The notes under the pieces were generated by a model, which was not told the DNA's origin, did not search any database, and saw only the letters and a program-made list of their open reading frames with translations. Positions 19,866 through 28,441 of a stretch of 46,220 bases of DNA are shown here, piece after piece. Location: the NCBI GenBank assembly GCA_019689675.1, contig JADGGZ010000005.1, positions 1 to 46,220 on the forward strand, given 5' to 3'. This DNA is from Rhodospirillales bacterium (lineage in GTDB: Bacteria > Pseudomonadota > Alphaproteobacteria > ATCC43930 > CGMCC-115725). The number at the start of each line of letters is the position of its first letter. Positions within the stretch are counted from its first letter, which is position 1. The position numbers and the translations under genes were made by a program.

Positions 19866-20378
19866 TTGATCATCGTCGCGCTCGGCGGAAATCTTTCGCA
19901 TGAAGTCTACGGGGCGCCGCGGAAGGTGATCGAAGCGGCGTTCGAGGCGCTCGAGGCCCGGGGGCTGCGGATCGCGGCGCGGTCCCGCCTCTACGAGAGC
20001 GCGCCGGTGCCCGCCTCGGATCAGCCGGACTTCGTCAATGCAGCCGCGAGGGTCGAAACGCCCCTTCCGCCGCGCGAGCTTTTGCGCCTTCTCCACGGGG
20101 TCGAGGCGGCGTTCGGCCGTGTGCGTCAGACCCGCAACGAGGCGAGAACGCTCGATCTCGATCTTCTCGCCTATCACGACCTCGCCGTCGACGCCGACGA
20201 CCTCGTCCTGCCGCATCCGCGACTCCACGAGCGCGCATTCGTGCTTCTGCCGCTGCAGGACGTCGCGCCCGGCTGGCGCCATCCGGTGCTGGGCAAGACG
20301 GTCGAGGCCATGATCGAGGCCTTGCCGCAAGCGGCGCTTCAGGGAACGAGGGCGATCGCCGACAGACCGCGCCCGTAG
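19866..20378 (+). CDS. folK: 2-amino-4-hydroxy-6-hydroxymethyldihydropteridine pyrophosphokinase
   Basis: 170 residues. FolK transfers pyrophosphate from ATP to the pterin in folate synthesis. Visible landmarks are VALGGNL at the start, YESAPV, QPDFVNAA, the RTLDLDLL motif binding ATP-Mg, and LPHPRLHERAFVLLPLQD. The start is a TTG with AAGAGG 5 nt upstream; no ATG or GTG in frame would preserve the IIVALGGN beginning. The last 40 nt overlap the 3' end of the convergent pgeF gene. Confidence 0.93.
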   Translation: MIIVALGGNLSHEVYGAPRKVIEAAFEALEARGLRIAARSRLYESAPVPASDQPDFVNAAARVETPLPPRELLRLLHGVEAAFGRVRQTRNEARTLDLDLLAYHDLAVDADDLVLPHPRLHERAFVLLPLQDVAPGWRHPVLGKTVEAMIEALPQAALQGTRAIADRPRP

Positions 20379-21103
20379 TCCTTCTCGCCGCGCAGCGAGG
20401 TCCGGCGCCAGGAAAAGAAGCGCCGCTCGTCGGCGGCGGTGTCGTCCTGCGACCGCGCGACTTCTGCGAGGCCGAGGCTCCGGAGCTTGCGCTCGAGATA
20501 GCCGCCGAGATCGAAAAGAAAGCGCCCCTCCCGCTGCGAGGGAGCGAAGAAATCGGCATTTTGCGGCGACTCGGCGAGGAAGGGCGCCGGAAATTCCGGT
20601 CCCACCTCGTAGCTGGGCTGCCCGATCGCGGGTCCGATCGCGGCGACGATGCGCTCCGGACGCGCCCCGTGCTTCACCATCGCGGCGAGCGCCGCCTCGC
20701 AGACGCCGCCGATCGCGCCACGCCAACCCGCATGGGCCGCGCCGATGACTCCGGCCTCCGCATCGGCGAACAGCACCGGCGCGCAGTCGGCGGTGAGGAC
20801 GCCCAGGGCAAGGCCGCGCCGGGTCGTCACGAGCGCGTCGGCGCGCGGCGCCTCCTCGCGCCGCCACGGCGCCTCGACCTCGACGACCGCGGCACTGTGG
20901 ACCTGGTAGCAGGTCACGAGCGATCCGGGCGCGATCTCGAGGCGGCGCATCGCGCGCGCCCGGTTCTCGGCGACACGCTCGGGCTCGTCGCCCGAGCCGA
21001 AGCCGCAATTGAGCGAGGCGTAGAGGCCTTCGCTCACCCCGCCCTCGCGGGTGAAGAAGCCGTGCGCGATGCCCGGCAGATCGAGGGTCTCGAAGGTGAT
21101 CAT
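20339..21103 (-). CDS. pgeF: Purine nucleoside phosphorylase-like / peptidoglycan editing factor (laccase domain)
   Basis: 254 residues of the YfiH/DUF152 family. Metal-site landmarks are CYQVHSA, LTADCAPVLFAD and GAAHAGWRGA, with GPAIGQPSYEVG downstream. In E. coli the protein removes wrongly added serine from UDP-MurNAc precursors, and other members act as purine nucleoside phosphorylases. The ATG lies in an ATGA overlap with the preceding methyltransferase gene. It is the last gene of the hldD-lgt-midA-like-pgeF run. Confidence 0.93.
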   Translation of the reverse strand: MITFETLDLPGIAHGFFTREGGVSEGLYASLNCGFGSGDEPERVAENRARAMRRLEIAPGSLVTCYQVHSAAVVEVEAPWRREEAPRADALVTTRRGLALGVLTADCAPVLFADAEAGVIGAAHAGWRGAIGGVCEAALAAMVKHGARPERIVAAIGPAIGQPSYEVGPEFPAPFLAESPQNADFFAPSQREGRFLFDLGGYLERKLRSLGLAEVARSQDDTAADERRFFSWRRTSLRGEKDYGRGLSAIALVP

Positions 21104-22182
21104 GGGAGGAAGCCGGCGAGGTCGGAAAGTTTCGGGTCGGCCAGAGCGAGAACTTTGAACAGCGTGCCCATCCCGCCCGGCTCGATCAAGCGGCGCGCTC
21201 CGCTCTCGACCAGCGGGGCCTGCGCCGGGCTCGCGGTCTTCATGAGCGTGGCGAGGCGGAGATCGAGGCCAAGCGCCAGCAGGAACGCCCGTTGCGTGAC
21301 GGGGCCGTGGCAGGCCGCGCCCGCGGCTTCGGCCGCCTCCGCGAGCGCCGCGAAGTCGACATGGGTCGTGAGGTCTGCGGTCCCCGGTTCGACCAAAGGC
21401 TCGTGCCGCTGATGGCCGCGGACGGCCTGCAAAGTCTCGCCAGGTCCGCCGAGGACGTGCCCGTAGTCGATGACGAGGGCGGCGCCGCCGTCCTCTACCA
21501 CGCGATGCGCCAATGCGGCGGCCAGGTCCAGCGCGATCGGGCTCACCTCCCATTCCGTGCCGACGGGGGCGTCGGCGAGTCGCGCCGGCAAATGCCGCTG
21601 CGCCTTGGTGGGCCGCTCCGCGAGGCCGAAGGCGAGCCTTTCGCCGGCGGCGTCGAGCGTCACCACGCGCTCGCGCCAGCCGCGCTCGGTGCGAACGAAT
21701 TGATGGACCGGCAGGGCATCGAAGAATTCGTTGGCGAGGACGAGCATGGGGCCGCGCGGCACGGTCTTCAGCGAATCGTGCCAGCATGGCGCATCGCCCA
21801 GCGCCTTCCTTTGCGCAGCGCGGAGAACGGGGCTCGTTTCGACCAGGTGCACGTGGAGAGCCTGCCGGAAGGCCGGACGTATCGCCGCCGCACGGAGCGC
21901 GTCCTTCATCAGCGTGCCCCGACCGGGGCCGAGCTCGACGAGCAGCACCGGATCGGGTTCCCCCATTCTTTGCCATGTGTCGGCACACCAGAGGCCGAGC
22001 AGCTCGCCGAAGATCTGGCTGATCTCGGGCGCGGTGATGAAGTCGCCGGCGCGGCCGAGCGGGTCGCGCGTGCGGTAGTAGCCGTACTTCGGATGCCCGA
22101 GCGCCAGCTCCATGTACTCGGCGACGCTGAGCGGCCCGCGCCGGCGGATTCGGGCGGCGATGAGATCGAAAAGCGCGGTCAC
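21100..22182 (-). CDS. MidA/NDUFAF7-like SAM-dependent methyltransferase
   Basis: 360 residues from a GTG that overlaps the lgt stop (GTGA). The SAM-binding region is VLLVELGPGRGTLMKDALR, preceded by the family marker GDFITAPEISQIFGELLG and followed by LANEFFDALPVHQF. The eukaryotic relative NDUFAF7 methylates an arginine of the complex I subunit NDUFS2 during assembly; an equivalent role in this bacterium is an inference. Confidence 0.92.
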   Translation of the reverse strand: MTALFDLIAARIRRRGPLSVAEYMELALGHPKYGYYRTRDPLGRAGDFITAPEISQIFGELLGLWCADTWQRMGEPDPVLLVELGPGRGTLMKDALRAAAIRPAFRQALHVHLVETSPVLRAAQRKALGDAPCWHDSLKTVPRGPMLVLANEFFDALPVHQFVRTERGWRERVVTLDAAGERLAFGLAERPTKAQRHLPARLADAPVGTEWEVSPIALDLAAALAHRVVEDGGAALVIDYGHVLGGPGETLQAVRGHQRHEPLVEPGTADLTTHVDFAALAEAAEAAGAACHGPVTQRAFLLALGLDLRLATLMKTASPAQAPLVESGARRLIEPGGMGTLFKVLALADPKLSDLAGFLP

Positions 22183-22976
22183 GCCGCCTTCTGTCGGGCG
22201 CGGAGCAGCAGCCAGATTCCGATGAGCGCCAACGGAATCGAGAGAAGCTGACCCATCGTCGCACCGAACAGGAGGAAGCCGAGGAACGCGTCGGGCTCGC
22301 GGAAGAGCTCGCCGATCATGCGCGCTGCGGCATAGCCGAGAAGGAATGCGCCCGTGAGCGCCCCTGGCCTCTCGCGCAGCCGCGTGCCGAACTGGAGCCA
22401 GGTCAGGAGGGCGAAGAGCAGAATCCCCTCGAGCCCGGCCTCGTAGAGCTGGCTCGGGTGTCGCGGCAGGCGGCTCTCGTCCGTCGGGAAGATCATCGCC
22501 CAAGGGACGTCGCTGACGCGGCCCCACAGCTCGGCATTGATGAAGTTCGCCACCCGGCCGAAGAAGAGGCCGATCGGCACCGCGCAGGTGATGATGTCCG
22601 AAAACGCGAGAAGGGGGATCTTGCGCCGGCTGCAGAACCAGAGGATCGCCACCATGACACCGAGCGCGCCGCCGTGGAACGACATTCCGCCGTGCCAGAC
22701 CTGGACGATCTCGAGCGGATGGGCGAGGTAATAGCTCGGCTTGTAGAAGAAAACGTAACCCAGTCTGCCGCCGACCACGACGCCGACCGTCGCCCAGGAC
22801 AGGAAGTCGTCGACGTCCTGCCGCCTGATCCCGTGCGGGGAACGGCCGGCGAGGTAGAGGCAGTAGCGCCAGCCGAGGACGAGCCCCGCGATGTAGGCGA
22901 GCGCGTACCAGCGGATCTGCAGCGGCCCGATCTGGATCGCGACCGGGTCCAGCGCCGGAAAGAGCAGCGCAAACAT
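22179..22976 (-). CDS. lgt: Prolipoprotein diacylglyceryl transferase
   Basis: 265 residues with about seven membrane helices. Lgt adds diacylglycerol from phosphatidylglycerol to the lipobox cysteine of prolipoproteins at the inner membrane. The signature GRVANFINAELWGR and the preceding HGGMSFHGGALG loop are intact. It would process the lipoproteins encoded at 11314, 33484, 38714 and 43843. The ATG shares one base with the hldD stop. Confidence 0.97.
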   Translation of the reverse strand: MFALLFPALDPVAIQIGPLQIRWYALAYIAGLVLGWRYCLYLAGRSPHGIRRQDVDDFLSWATVGVVVGGRLGYVFFYKPSYYLAHPLEIVQVWHGGMSFHGGALGVMVAILWFCSRRKIPLLAFSDIITCAVPIGLFFGRVANFINAELWGRVSDVPWAMIFPTDESRLPRHPSQLYEAGLEGILLFALLTWLQFGTRLRERPGALTGAFLLGYAAARMIGELFREPDAFLGFLLFGATMGQLLSIPLALIGIWLLLRARQKAA

Positions 22977-23962
22977 CAGCGGTACGGGTCCTCGGCCAGG
23001 AGATGGTTCCGCACGTAGCGGGCGACGCCTTCCTCAAGCGGGGTCGTCGCTCTGTCGTAGCCCGCGGCCCGGAGGCGATCGAGCTTGGCCTCGGTGAAGT
23101 ACTGATACTTGTCGCGGATCGCCTCGGGCGTGTCGATCCACCGGATCTGCGGCTCGCGTTCCATCGCCCTGAACACCGCGTGCGCGACATCGAGGAACGA
23201 GCGCGCCGTCCCGCTTCCCATGTTGAAGAGCCCTGAGACGCGCGGGTTGTCGTAGAGGAAAAGGAGCATGTCGACGACGTCGTCGACCCAGACGAAGTCG
23301 CGCTTCTGCCCTCCGTCCGGGACATCGGGGCGATGGGAGCGGAAGAGCGTCACCGGTTCCCCGGCCCTGATCTTGGGCACCATCTGCGCGACCACGCTCA
23401 TCATGGGGCCCTTGTGGTACTCGTTGGGGCCGTAGACATTGAAGAACTTGGCGCCGACCCATTGCGGCGGGCGCGGCGCGTTCGAGGCGACGAGGCGCGC
23501 GACGCGGCGGTCGAAGAGGTGCTTCGACCATCCGTATGCATTGAGGGGAACGAGCGACGCCAGTCCCTCGACGCTGCCGTCGTCGTCGAATCCTGCCTCG
23601 CCGCTGCCGTAAGTGGCCGCCGAGGAGGCATAGAAGAGCCGCACGCCGTGCTCGGCGCACCAGTCCCAGATTCGCTGGGAGAGCGTGAAATTCGTCGCGA
23701 CCACGAGGTCGGCATCGGTCTCGGTGGTGGAGGAGATCGCACCGAGGTGGAAGACGGCCTCGATCTCGCCCCGGCGAGCGTCGAGAAAGTCGAAGAGGCG
23801 CTCCGGTGCGACGATCTCGGCAAGCTCGCGCTTCCGGAGGTTGCGCCACTTCTCGCCAGTTTCGAGCCTGTCGCAGACGGCGACCGCACCCGGCGCGCGA
23901 ATTTCGAGCGCCGCCACCAGGTTCGAGCCGATGAATCCGGCTCCGCCGGTAACAATCAGCAT
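22976..23962 (-). CDS. hldD: ADP-L-glycero-D-manno-heptose 6-epimerase
   Basis: 328 residues, extended SDR family. The NAD(P) motif is GGAGFIG (6-12) and the catalytic pair is Y143 and K147 (YGWSK). FNVYGPNEYHKGPMMSV and KRDFVWVDDVVD are characteristic of HldD/RfaD, which inverts the C6 position of ADP-heptose for the lipopolysaccharide inner core. It is the first gene of the minus-strand run ending in pgeF, with the divergent ubiK on the other side. Confidence 0.96.
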   Translation of the reverse strand: MLIVTGGAGFIGSNLVAALEIRAPGAVAVCDRLETGEKWRNLRKRELAEIVAPERLFDFLDARRGEIEAVFHLGAISSTTETDADLVVATNFTLSQRIWDWCAEHGVRLFYASSAATYGSGEAGFDDDGSVEGLASLVPLNAYGWSKHLFDRRVARLVASNAPRPPQWVGAKFFNVYGPNEYHKGPMMSVVAQMVPKIRAGEPVTLFRSHRPDVPDGGQKRDFVWVDDVVDMLLFLYDNPRVSGLFNMGSGTARSFLDVAHAVFRAMEREPQIRWIDTPEAIRDKYQYFTEAKLDRLRAAGYDRATTPLEEGVARYVRNHLLAEDPYR

Positions 23963-24024
23963 GGCGCGCTCTTACATTGGAATCCGTTTCCCTACTAGGC
24001 TTCGCACGTGCTAGCGGAGGTGGC

Positions 24025-24339
24025 ATGCAGACCCGCAACCCGATTCTCGACGATCTTGCCCGCGTCGCCTCAGGAGCGCTCGGCGCCCTGGGGGGTGTTC
24101 GCGGCGAGATCGAGGAGCGGCTCAAGGAGCAGCTCGAGAAAGTGCTAGCGCGCATGGATCTCGTGAGCCGCGAGGAGTTCGAGGCGGCAAAGGCGTTGGC
24201 GGCCAAGGCGCGCCTCGAGCAGGAGGCGCTCGAAAGCCGTCTCGCCAAGCTGGAGGCGCGAATCGCCGAACTCGAAGCGAAAGCGCCGTCGACGCTCGCG
24301 GTCAGTCGTGCCGCGTTGCCCGCCGGCGAGGCCGGCTGA
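24025..24339 (+). CDS. ubiK: Ubiquinone biosynthesis accessory factor UbiK (BMFP/YqiC)
   Basis: 104 residues from an ATG with GGAGG upstream. An N-terminal amphipathic helix (NPILDDLARVASGALG) is followed by a highly charged coiled coil containing SREEFEAAKALAAKARLEQEALESRLAKLEARIAELE. This is the BMFP family: trimeric membrane-associated proteins which in Enterobacteria help the Ubi complex make ubiquinone. It stands alone here. Confidence 0.88.
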   Translation: MQTRNPILDDLARVASGALGALGGVRGEIEERLKEQLEKVLARMDLVSREEFEAAKALAAKARLEQEALESRLAKLEARIAELEAKAPSTLAVSRAALPAGEAG

Positions 24340-24494
24340 TTGCCGGGACCGCGCGGAATTCTTCTCTTGCACGCCGCGCACCGGTTTGGCAGCCTACTTT
24401 CCATGGTGTCCTTGCAGGACGCTCGATACTAGATGTCGCGGCTCCTTTTGAGCGAGCTGCCCGAGTCCCGCCTCTGCGGCGATAGGAGGCCGTC

Positions 24495-24998
24495 ATGACC
24501 TCTCTCCACAGCGAAAGCAGTATCTCCGTCACCAACCCGATCGATCTCGTCGAGGAGATCGTGTCGGCGAACGAGTGGGCGCACGACCGTGCCGGCGACG
24601 ACGAGATCGTCGTCGAGGTCACCGGGCGTTGGTGCGACTACCGGCTGTTCTTCGTCTGGCAGGAGGAAATCAGCGCCATGCACTTCTCGTGCGCCTTCGA
24701 CATGAAGGTGCCGAAGGCGCGCCGGGCGGCGGTTTACGAGCTCTTGGCGGCCATAAACGAGAAGCTCTGGCTCGGTCATTTCGATCTCTCGTCCGACGAC
24801 GGCCAGCCCGCGTTCCGGCATGCGGTGCTGCTCCGCGGGGCGATGGGGGCGAGCGCCGAGCAGGTCGAGGATCTCGTCGACATCGCGCTGACCGAGTGCG
24901 AGCGTTTCTATCCCGCCTTCCAGCTCGTCGTCTGGGGCGGGAAGTCGCCGGACGACGCGATCACCTCCGCCATGATCGAGCCGATCGGGGAGGCCTGA
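24495..24998 (+). CDS. YbjN domain protein
   Basis: 167 residues with ATAGGAGG upstream of the ATG. It has the YbjN fold, related to type III secretion chaperones: LVEEIVSANEWAHDR, ISAMHFSCAFDMKVP, RRAAVYELLAAINEKLWLGHFDL and LTECERFYPAFQLVVWGGKSPDDAI. YbjN-type proteins influence stress and motility traits in enterobacteria, but no precise biochemical role is established. The 155 nt before it hold no gene and no strong promoter that I can see. Confidence 0.88.
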   Translation: MTSLHSESSISVTNPIDLVEEIVSANEWAHDRAGDDEIVVEVTGRWCDYRLFFVWQEEISAMHFSCAFDMKVPKARRAAVYELLAAINEKLWLGHFDLSSDDGQPAFRHAVLLRGAMGASAEQVEDLVDIALTECERFYPAFQLVVWGGKSPDDAITSAMIEPIGEA

Positions 24999-25118
24999 GC
25001 ACAGGCTGCTTCCGGCTCGGGTGAAGCTCGAGCCTCACCTCTTATGGCCGAGTCCCTTGCCCGCATGCGCGGCGCTGGAGCATTCTCGCGCCCTCGTTCT
25101 TGATTCTGGGAAATCTCG

Positions 25119-25898
25119 ATGACCACGCTTCTGCTCGTCGGCTGCGGCAAAATGGGAGGCGCTCTCCTGCGCGGCTGGCGAGAGGCGCGCGCCGCCGATC
25201 GCTTCGAGGTCGTGGAGCCGGCGGGCGGCGAGGGCTTCCACCGCGAAGCCGACGCGCTCCCGAAGGATCTTGCGCCCGATGTCGTCGTGCTCGCCGTGAA
25301 GCCGCAGACGATGGAAACGGCGCTGCCGCCCTACCGCCGCTTCGCCCGTCCGGGGACGGTCTTCCTCTCGATCGCGGCAGGCAAGACGCTCCGGTACTTC
25401 GCTCGCCGTCTCGGCGAGGAGACGGCGATCGTCCGGGCGATGCCGAACACGCCTGCTGCGGTCGGACGCGGCATCACGGTCGCCTGCGCCAATCAACACA
25501 CGACACCGGCGCAGCGCGCGCTCTGCGACCGGCTCCTTGCCGCCGTCGGCGAAGTCGCATGGGTCGAGGACGAAAGCCTCATCGATCCGGTGACGGCGGT
25601 TTCGGGCGGGGGACCCGCCTACGTCTTTCTCCTCATCGAGGTGCTGGCGAAGGCGGGGGTGGCGGCAGGTCTTCCTGAAGAGCTCGCGATGCGGCTCGCC
25701 CGCAGCACCGTTTCCGGAGCCGGAGAACTCGCGCGGCTGTCGCCCGAGCCGGCGAGCCGGCTGCGCGAGAACGTCACGAGCCCCAACGGAACGACCTTCG
25801 AGGCGCTCAAAATCCTGATGGGCGAGAAGGGGATCGAGCCGCTCTTCGTCGAGGCGATCGCGGCCGCCACGCGGCGCTCGCGCGAACTCGCGGAATGA
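25119..25898 (+). CDS. proC: Pyrroline-5-carboxylate reductase
   Basis: 259 residues. ProC makes proline from pyrroline-5-carboxylate with NAD(P)H. The Rossmann loop is LVGCGKMGGALL near the N-terminus, followed by VLAVKPQTM, VRAMPNTPAAVG, and the dimerisation signature SGGGPAYVFLLIEVL to NVTSPNGTTFEAL. The 120 nt before the gene contain no ORF. Its stop overlaps the start of the YbaK-like gene (ATGA). Confidence 0.96.
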   Translation: MTTLLLVGCGKMGGALLRGWREARAADRFEVVEPAGGEGFHREADALPKDLAPDVVVLAVKPQTMETALPPYRRFARPGTVFLSIAAGKTLRYFARRLGEETAIVRAMPNTPAAVGRGITVACANQHTTPAQRALCDRLLAAVGEVAWVEDESLIDPVTAVSGGGPAYVFLLIEVLAKAGVAAGLPEELAMRLARSTVSGAGELARLSPEPASRLRENVTSPNGTTFEALKILMGEKGIEPLFVEAIAAATRRSRELAE

Positions 25899-26356
25899 AC
25901 GGCGTCGACCGCGTGCGCGCCGCCCTCGCGGCGGCGGGTTCGAGCGCCGAGGTCGTCGAGCTCGCGGCGACGGCGCGGACTTCTGCCGATGCCGCCGCGG
26001 CGATCGGCTGCACCGTGGCGCAGATCGCCAAGTCGCTCGTCTTCCGCGCCGCCTCCGGCAGGCCCGTCCTCGTCATAGCGAGCGGCGCGAACAGGGTCGA
26101 CGAGGCGAAGGTCGCGGCCGCCTTGGGCGAGGCGATCGGAAAGGCCGATGCCGCTTTCGTGCGCGAGAAGACCGGGTTCGCGATCGGCGGCGTGCCGCCG
26201 ATCGCGCACGATGTGCCGCCGCACGTCTTTCTCGACCAGGACCTCGCGGCGCTGGAGCCGATCTGGGCCGCGGCCGGCCACCCGCATGCGGTCTTCCGGA
26301 CGAGCTTCGCGGAGCTTTGCCGCTTGACCCGCGGGCGGGTGATCGCGCTGAAGTAG
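25895..26356 (+). CDS. YbaK/ProX-type aminoacyl-tRNA deacylase
   Basis: 153 residues with the YbaK/EbsC fold: QIAKSLVFRA (the catalytic lysine in AKSLVF), PVLVIASGANRVDEAKV, REKTGFAIGGVPPIAH and VFRTSFAELCRLTRGRVI. Free-standing members hydrolyse mischarged tRNA (for example Cys- or Ala-tRNAPro). Translational coupling to proC is notable because both touch proline metabolism, but direct cooperation is inferred. Confidence 0.9.
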   Translation: MNGVDRVRAALAAAGSSAEVVELAATARTSADAAAAIGCTVAQIAKSLVFRAASGRPVLVIASGANRVDEAKVAAALGEAIGKADAAFVREKTGFAIGGVPPIAHDVPPHVFLDQDLAALEPIWAAAGHPHAVFRTSFAELCRLTRGRVIALK

Positions 26357-26360
26357 GACG

Positions 26361-26963
26361 ATGGCGACGAAGAAGCCGGATCCGGCCAGCCGCATCGTCG
26401 ACGCAGCCGTCGCTCTCGCCGCACGCCAGGGCTGGGCTCGGACGAGCCTCGCCGAGATTGCCGAGGAGGCCGGCCTGCCGCTCCTCGACGTCTATGCGCA
26501 TTTCCGCTCGAAGCCGGCGATCTTTGCCGCGTTTCTCGCGCGCATCGACCGGGCCGTGCTCGCCGGCGAGACGGAGGCGGGGGAGAAGCCGCGCGACCGG
26601 CTCTTCGAGACGCTGATGCGGCGATTCGACGCATTACGCCCTTACAGGGATGCGGTCCGGGCGATGCTGCGGGCGGGCCCCGCCGACCCGGTGGGCGCGC
26701 TTTGCTCGGCTCCCGCGTTTCTGGGCTCCGTCGCTTGGATGCTCGAAGCCTCGGGGATCGGAACGGGCGGGCTGCGCGGCGCTTTCCGGACCAATCTCGT
26801 CGCCGCGCTTTACCTTTCCGTGATGAGGACCTGGCTCGACGACGACACGGCCGACCTCATGAAGACGATGGCGGTTCTCGACCGCCGCCTCAAGAGCGTG
26901 GAAGGTCTCTTGGGATTATCGTCTTATGTTGCACCGCAAAAACCGCTTGACACCTCCGCCTAG
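26361..26963 (+). CDS. TetR-family transcriptional regulator
   Basis: 200 residues. The N-terminal helix-turn-helix (RIVDAAVALAARQGWARTSLAEIAEEAGLPLLDVYAHFRSK, about 11-51) is followed by a helical ligand domain with conserved WLDDDTADLMKTMAVLD. It starts 4 nt after the YbaK-like gene. The last codons overlap the -35 hexamer of the phasin promoter, so it lies directly upstream of phaP, but the operator there looks like a PhaR site rather than a TetR site. Confidence 0.85.
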   Translation: MATKKPDPASRIVDAAVALAARQGWARTSLAEIAEEAGLPLLDVYAHFRSKPAIFAAFLARIDRAVLAGETEAGEKPRDRLFETLMRRFDALRPYRDAVRAMLRAGPADPVGALCSAPAFLGSVAWMLEASGIGTGGLRGAFRTNLVAALYLSVMRTWLDDDTADLMKTMAVLDRRLKSVEGLLGLSSYVAPQKPLDTSA

Positions 26964-26977
26964 CGGGCACATATAGC
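26947..26977 (+). promoter_or_regulatory. Phasin gene promoter
   Basis: A perfect -35 TTGACA (26947-26952), 19-nt spacer and TATAGC (26972-26977). The -35 lies in the last codons of the TetR gene. The predicted start point falls at the edge of the 26983 palindrome, so a bound repressor would block initiation. Confidence 0.55.
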
Positions 26978-26982
26978 GGTCG

Positions 26983-26997
26983 TTGTGCACTGCACAA
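26983..26997. promoter_or_regulatory. PhaR-type operator before the phasin gene
   Basis: TTGTGCA-C-TGCACAA, a perfect 15-bp palindrome with a TGC-N3-GCA core, lies between the phasin promoter and start codon. PhaR repressors of alphaproteobacteria are known to bind TGC/GCA inverted repeats in phasin promoters and leave the DNA when PHA granules form. PhaR itself is not encoded in the window. Confidence 0.65.
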
Positions 26998-27029
26998 AAT
27001 CGCAGCCCGCCCCGGAACTGGAGAGAAAG

Positions 27030-27458
27030 ATGGTCAACGGCAACAACTTCTTCGACATGACGAGGGTCATGGCCGACTTCCGCGTGCCGACGCTCGATGT
27101 CGATGCGATGGTCGCCAGCCAGCGCAAGACGATCGAGGCTCTGACGCAGGCGAACCAGGTCGCCGTCGAGGGCGTGCAGGCGGTCGCGCGTCGGCAGGTC
27201 GAGATGGCCCGCCAGACGATCGAAGATCTCACCGGCCTCTTCCGCGAGATTGCGCAGCCCGGCACGCCGGAAGAGAAGCTGGCGAAGCAGGCCGAGGCCG
27301 CCAAGAACGCCCTCGAAAAGGGCGTCGCGAATGCCCGCGAACTCGCCGAGCTCGTCGCGAAGGCGAACACCGAGGCGTTCAACGTCCTCAACAAGCGGGT
27401 CGCCGAAGGCCTCGACGAGGTTCGCGACTACGCGAAGAAGCGCGCCGCGGCGAAGTAA
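27030..27458 (+). CDS. phaP: Phasin (PHA granule-associated protein)
   Basis: 142 residues, almost entirely amphipathic helix and free of cysteine. FFDMTRVMADFRVPTLDVDAMVASQRKTIEALTQAN and GVQAVARRQVEMARQTIEDL are typical of phasin family 2. The C-terminus is Ala/Lys-rich (YAKKRAAAK). Phasins coat polyhydroxyalkanoate granules and limit their coalescence. GGAGAG precedes the ATG. A strong promoter, a PhaR-like operator and a strong terminator show it is a single regulated transcription unit. Confidence 0.93.
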   Translation: MVNGNNFFDMTRVMADFRVPTLDVDAMVASQRKTIEALTQANQVAVEGVQAVARRQVEMARQTIEDLTGLFREIAQPGTPEEKLAKQAEAAKNALEKGVANARELAELVAKANTEAFNVLNKRVAEGLDEVRDYAKKRAAAK

Positions 27459-27495
27459 GGCCGCGCGCTTCCAAAATTCCCTGCATCTTTCTCGC

Positions 27496-27525
27496 AAAGG
27501 GCCGCTCCTCGTGAGCGGCCCTTTT
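27496..27525 (+). terminator. Rho-independent terminator of the phasin gene
   Basis: A perfect 12-bp stem AAAGGGCCGCTC / GAGCGGCCCTTT (27496-27507 and 27513-27524) with a CTCGT loop, ending in TTTT. The A-rich left arm gives a T-run on the other strand too, so it may also end speE transcripts from the opposite direction. Confidence 0.9.
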
Positions 27526-27544
27526 CCATTCTCGGGGCTTCGGA

Positions 27545-28441
27545 CTAGAAGCCGCCCGATTCCGCCGTCGCCGGTTGCGGGCGCGACGCCATCAGGTCGC
27601 GGATGAACCGCGGCAGGGCGAATGCCGCGAGATGCACCTCCGGGAGATAGTACCGGGTCGTCACTCCCGAGGTTTCGAAGCGGCGTTCGAGAACGTCCAG
27701 CGGCGTTCGCCGCTTTGCTGCATCGTCCGTCGCGAAGACGAACGCCATGTCGCCGCCGTAGTAGCTCGGTACCGCCGCCCTGTAGGCGCTGACCTCACGG
27801 AAGACCTGCCGAAGGCGGCAGGCGACCGAACTCAGCTCGTTCGGTTGCATAAACGGCACGCCGCATTGCGCGACGAGGATGCCGCCGGGATTCAGCCGGC
27901 TGCGGCAATGCGTGTAGAAGGCCGTGGTGAAGAGCCGCCAGCCGGGCCCCTGCGGGTCGGTGGAATCGATGATCACGACATCGAACCGGTCGCCCGTGGC
28001 GCGGACGAACGACAGCCCGTCCTCGATGACGACGCGCGCCCGCGGGTCGTCGAAAGCGCCCTTCGCGATCTCGGGAAGATGCTCCCGGCTCGCCGCGATT
28101 ACAGTCTCGTCGATTTCGACAAGGGTCGCCTGTTCGACATTCGGATGCTTCAGCACCTCCTCGAGCGTGCCGCCGTCGCCGCCGCCGATGATGAGGACCC
28201 GTCGCGCCGAGCCGTGCGCGAACAGCGGCACGTGCGCCAGCATCTCGTGATAGATGAACTCGTCCCGCTCGGTCGTCTGGACGACGCCGTCGAGGAGGAG
28301 GGTACGGCCGAAGATCGGATTCTCGATGACGAGCAGTTCCTGGAACCCGCTCTTGCGGTCGAGAAGCACGCGGTCGGCACGAAGCCGCTGCGAGACCGTC
28401 GCACCGTGCAGCTTCTCCTCGACCCAGCGTGCCTCGTTCAC
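27545..28441 (-). CDS. speE: Spermidine synthase
   Basis: 298 residues from a GTG preceded by GGAGGAGG. SpeE transfers an aminopropyl group from decarboxylated SAM to putrescine. Motifs are IIGGGDGGTLEEVLKH, VEIDETVI, VVIIDSTDPQGPG, FYTHCRSRLNPGGILVAQ and SYYGGDMAFVFAT. The start overlaps the speD stop (GTGA), so the enzyme and the supplier of its substrate are coupled. Confidence 0.95.
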   Translation of the reverse strand: MNEARWVEEKLHGATVSQRLRADRVLLDRKSGFQELLVIENPIFGRTLLLDGVVQTTERDEFIYHEMLAHVPLFAHGSARRVLIIGGGDGGTLEEVLKHPNVEQATLVEIDETVIAASREHLPEIAKGAFDDPRARVVIEDGLSFVRATGDRFDVVIIDSTDPQGPGWRLFTTAFYTHCRSRLNPGGILVAQCGVPFMQPNELSSVACRLRQVFREVSAYRAAVPSYYGGDMAFVFATDDAAKRRTPLDVLERRFETSGVTTRYYLPEVHLAAFALPRFIRDLMASRPQPATAESGGF

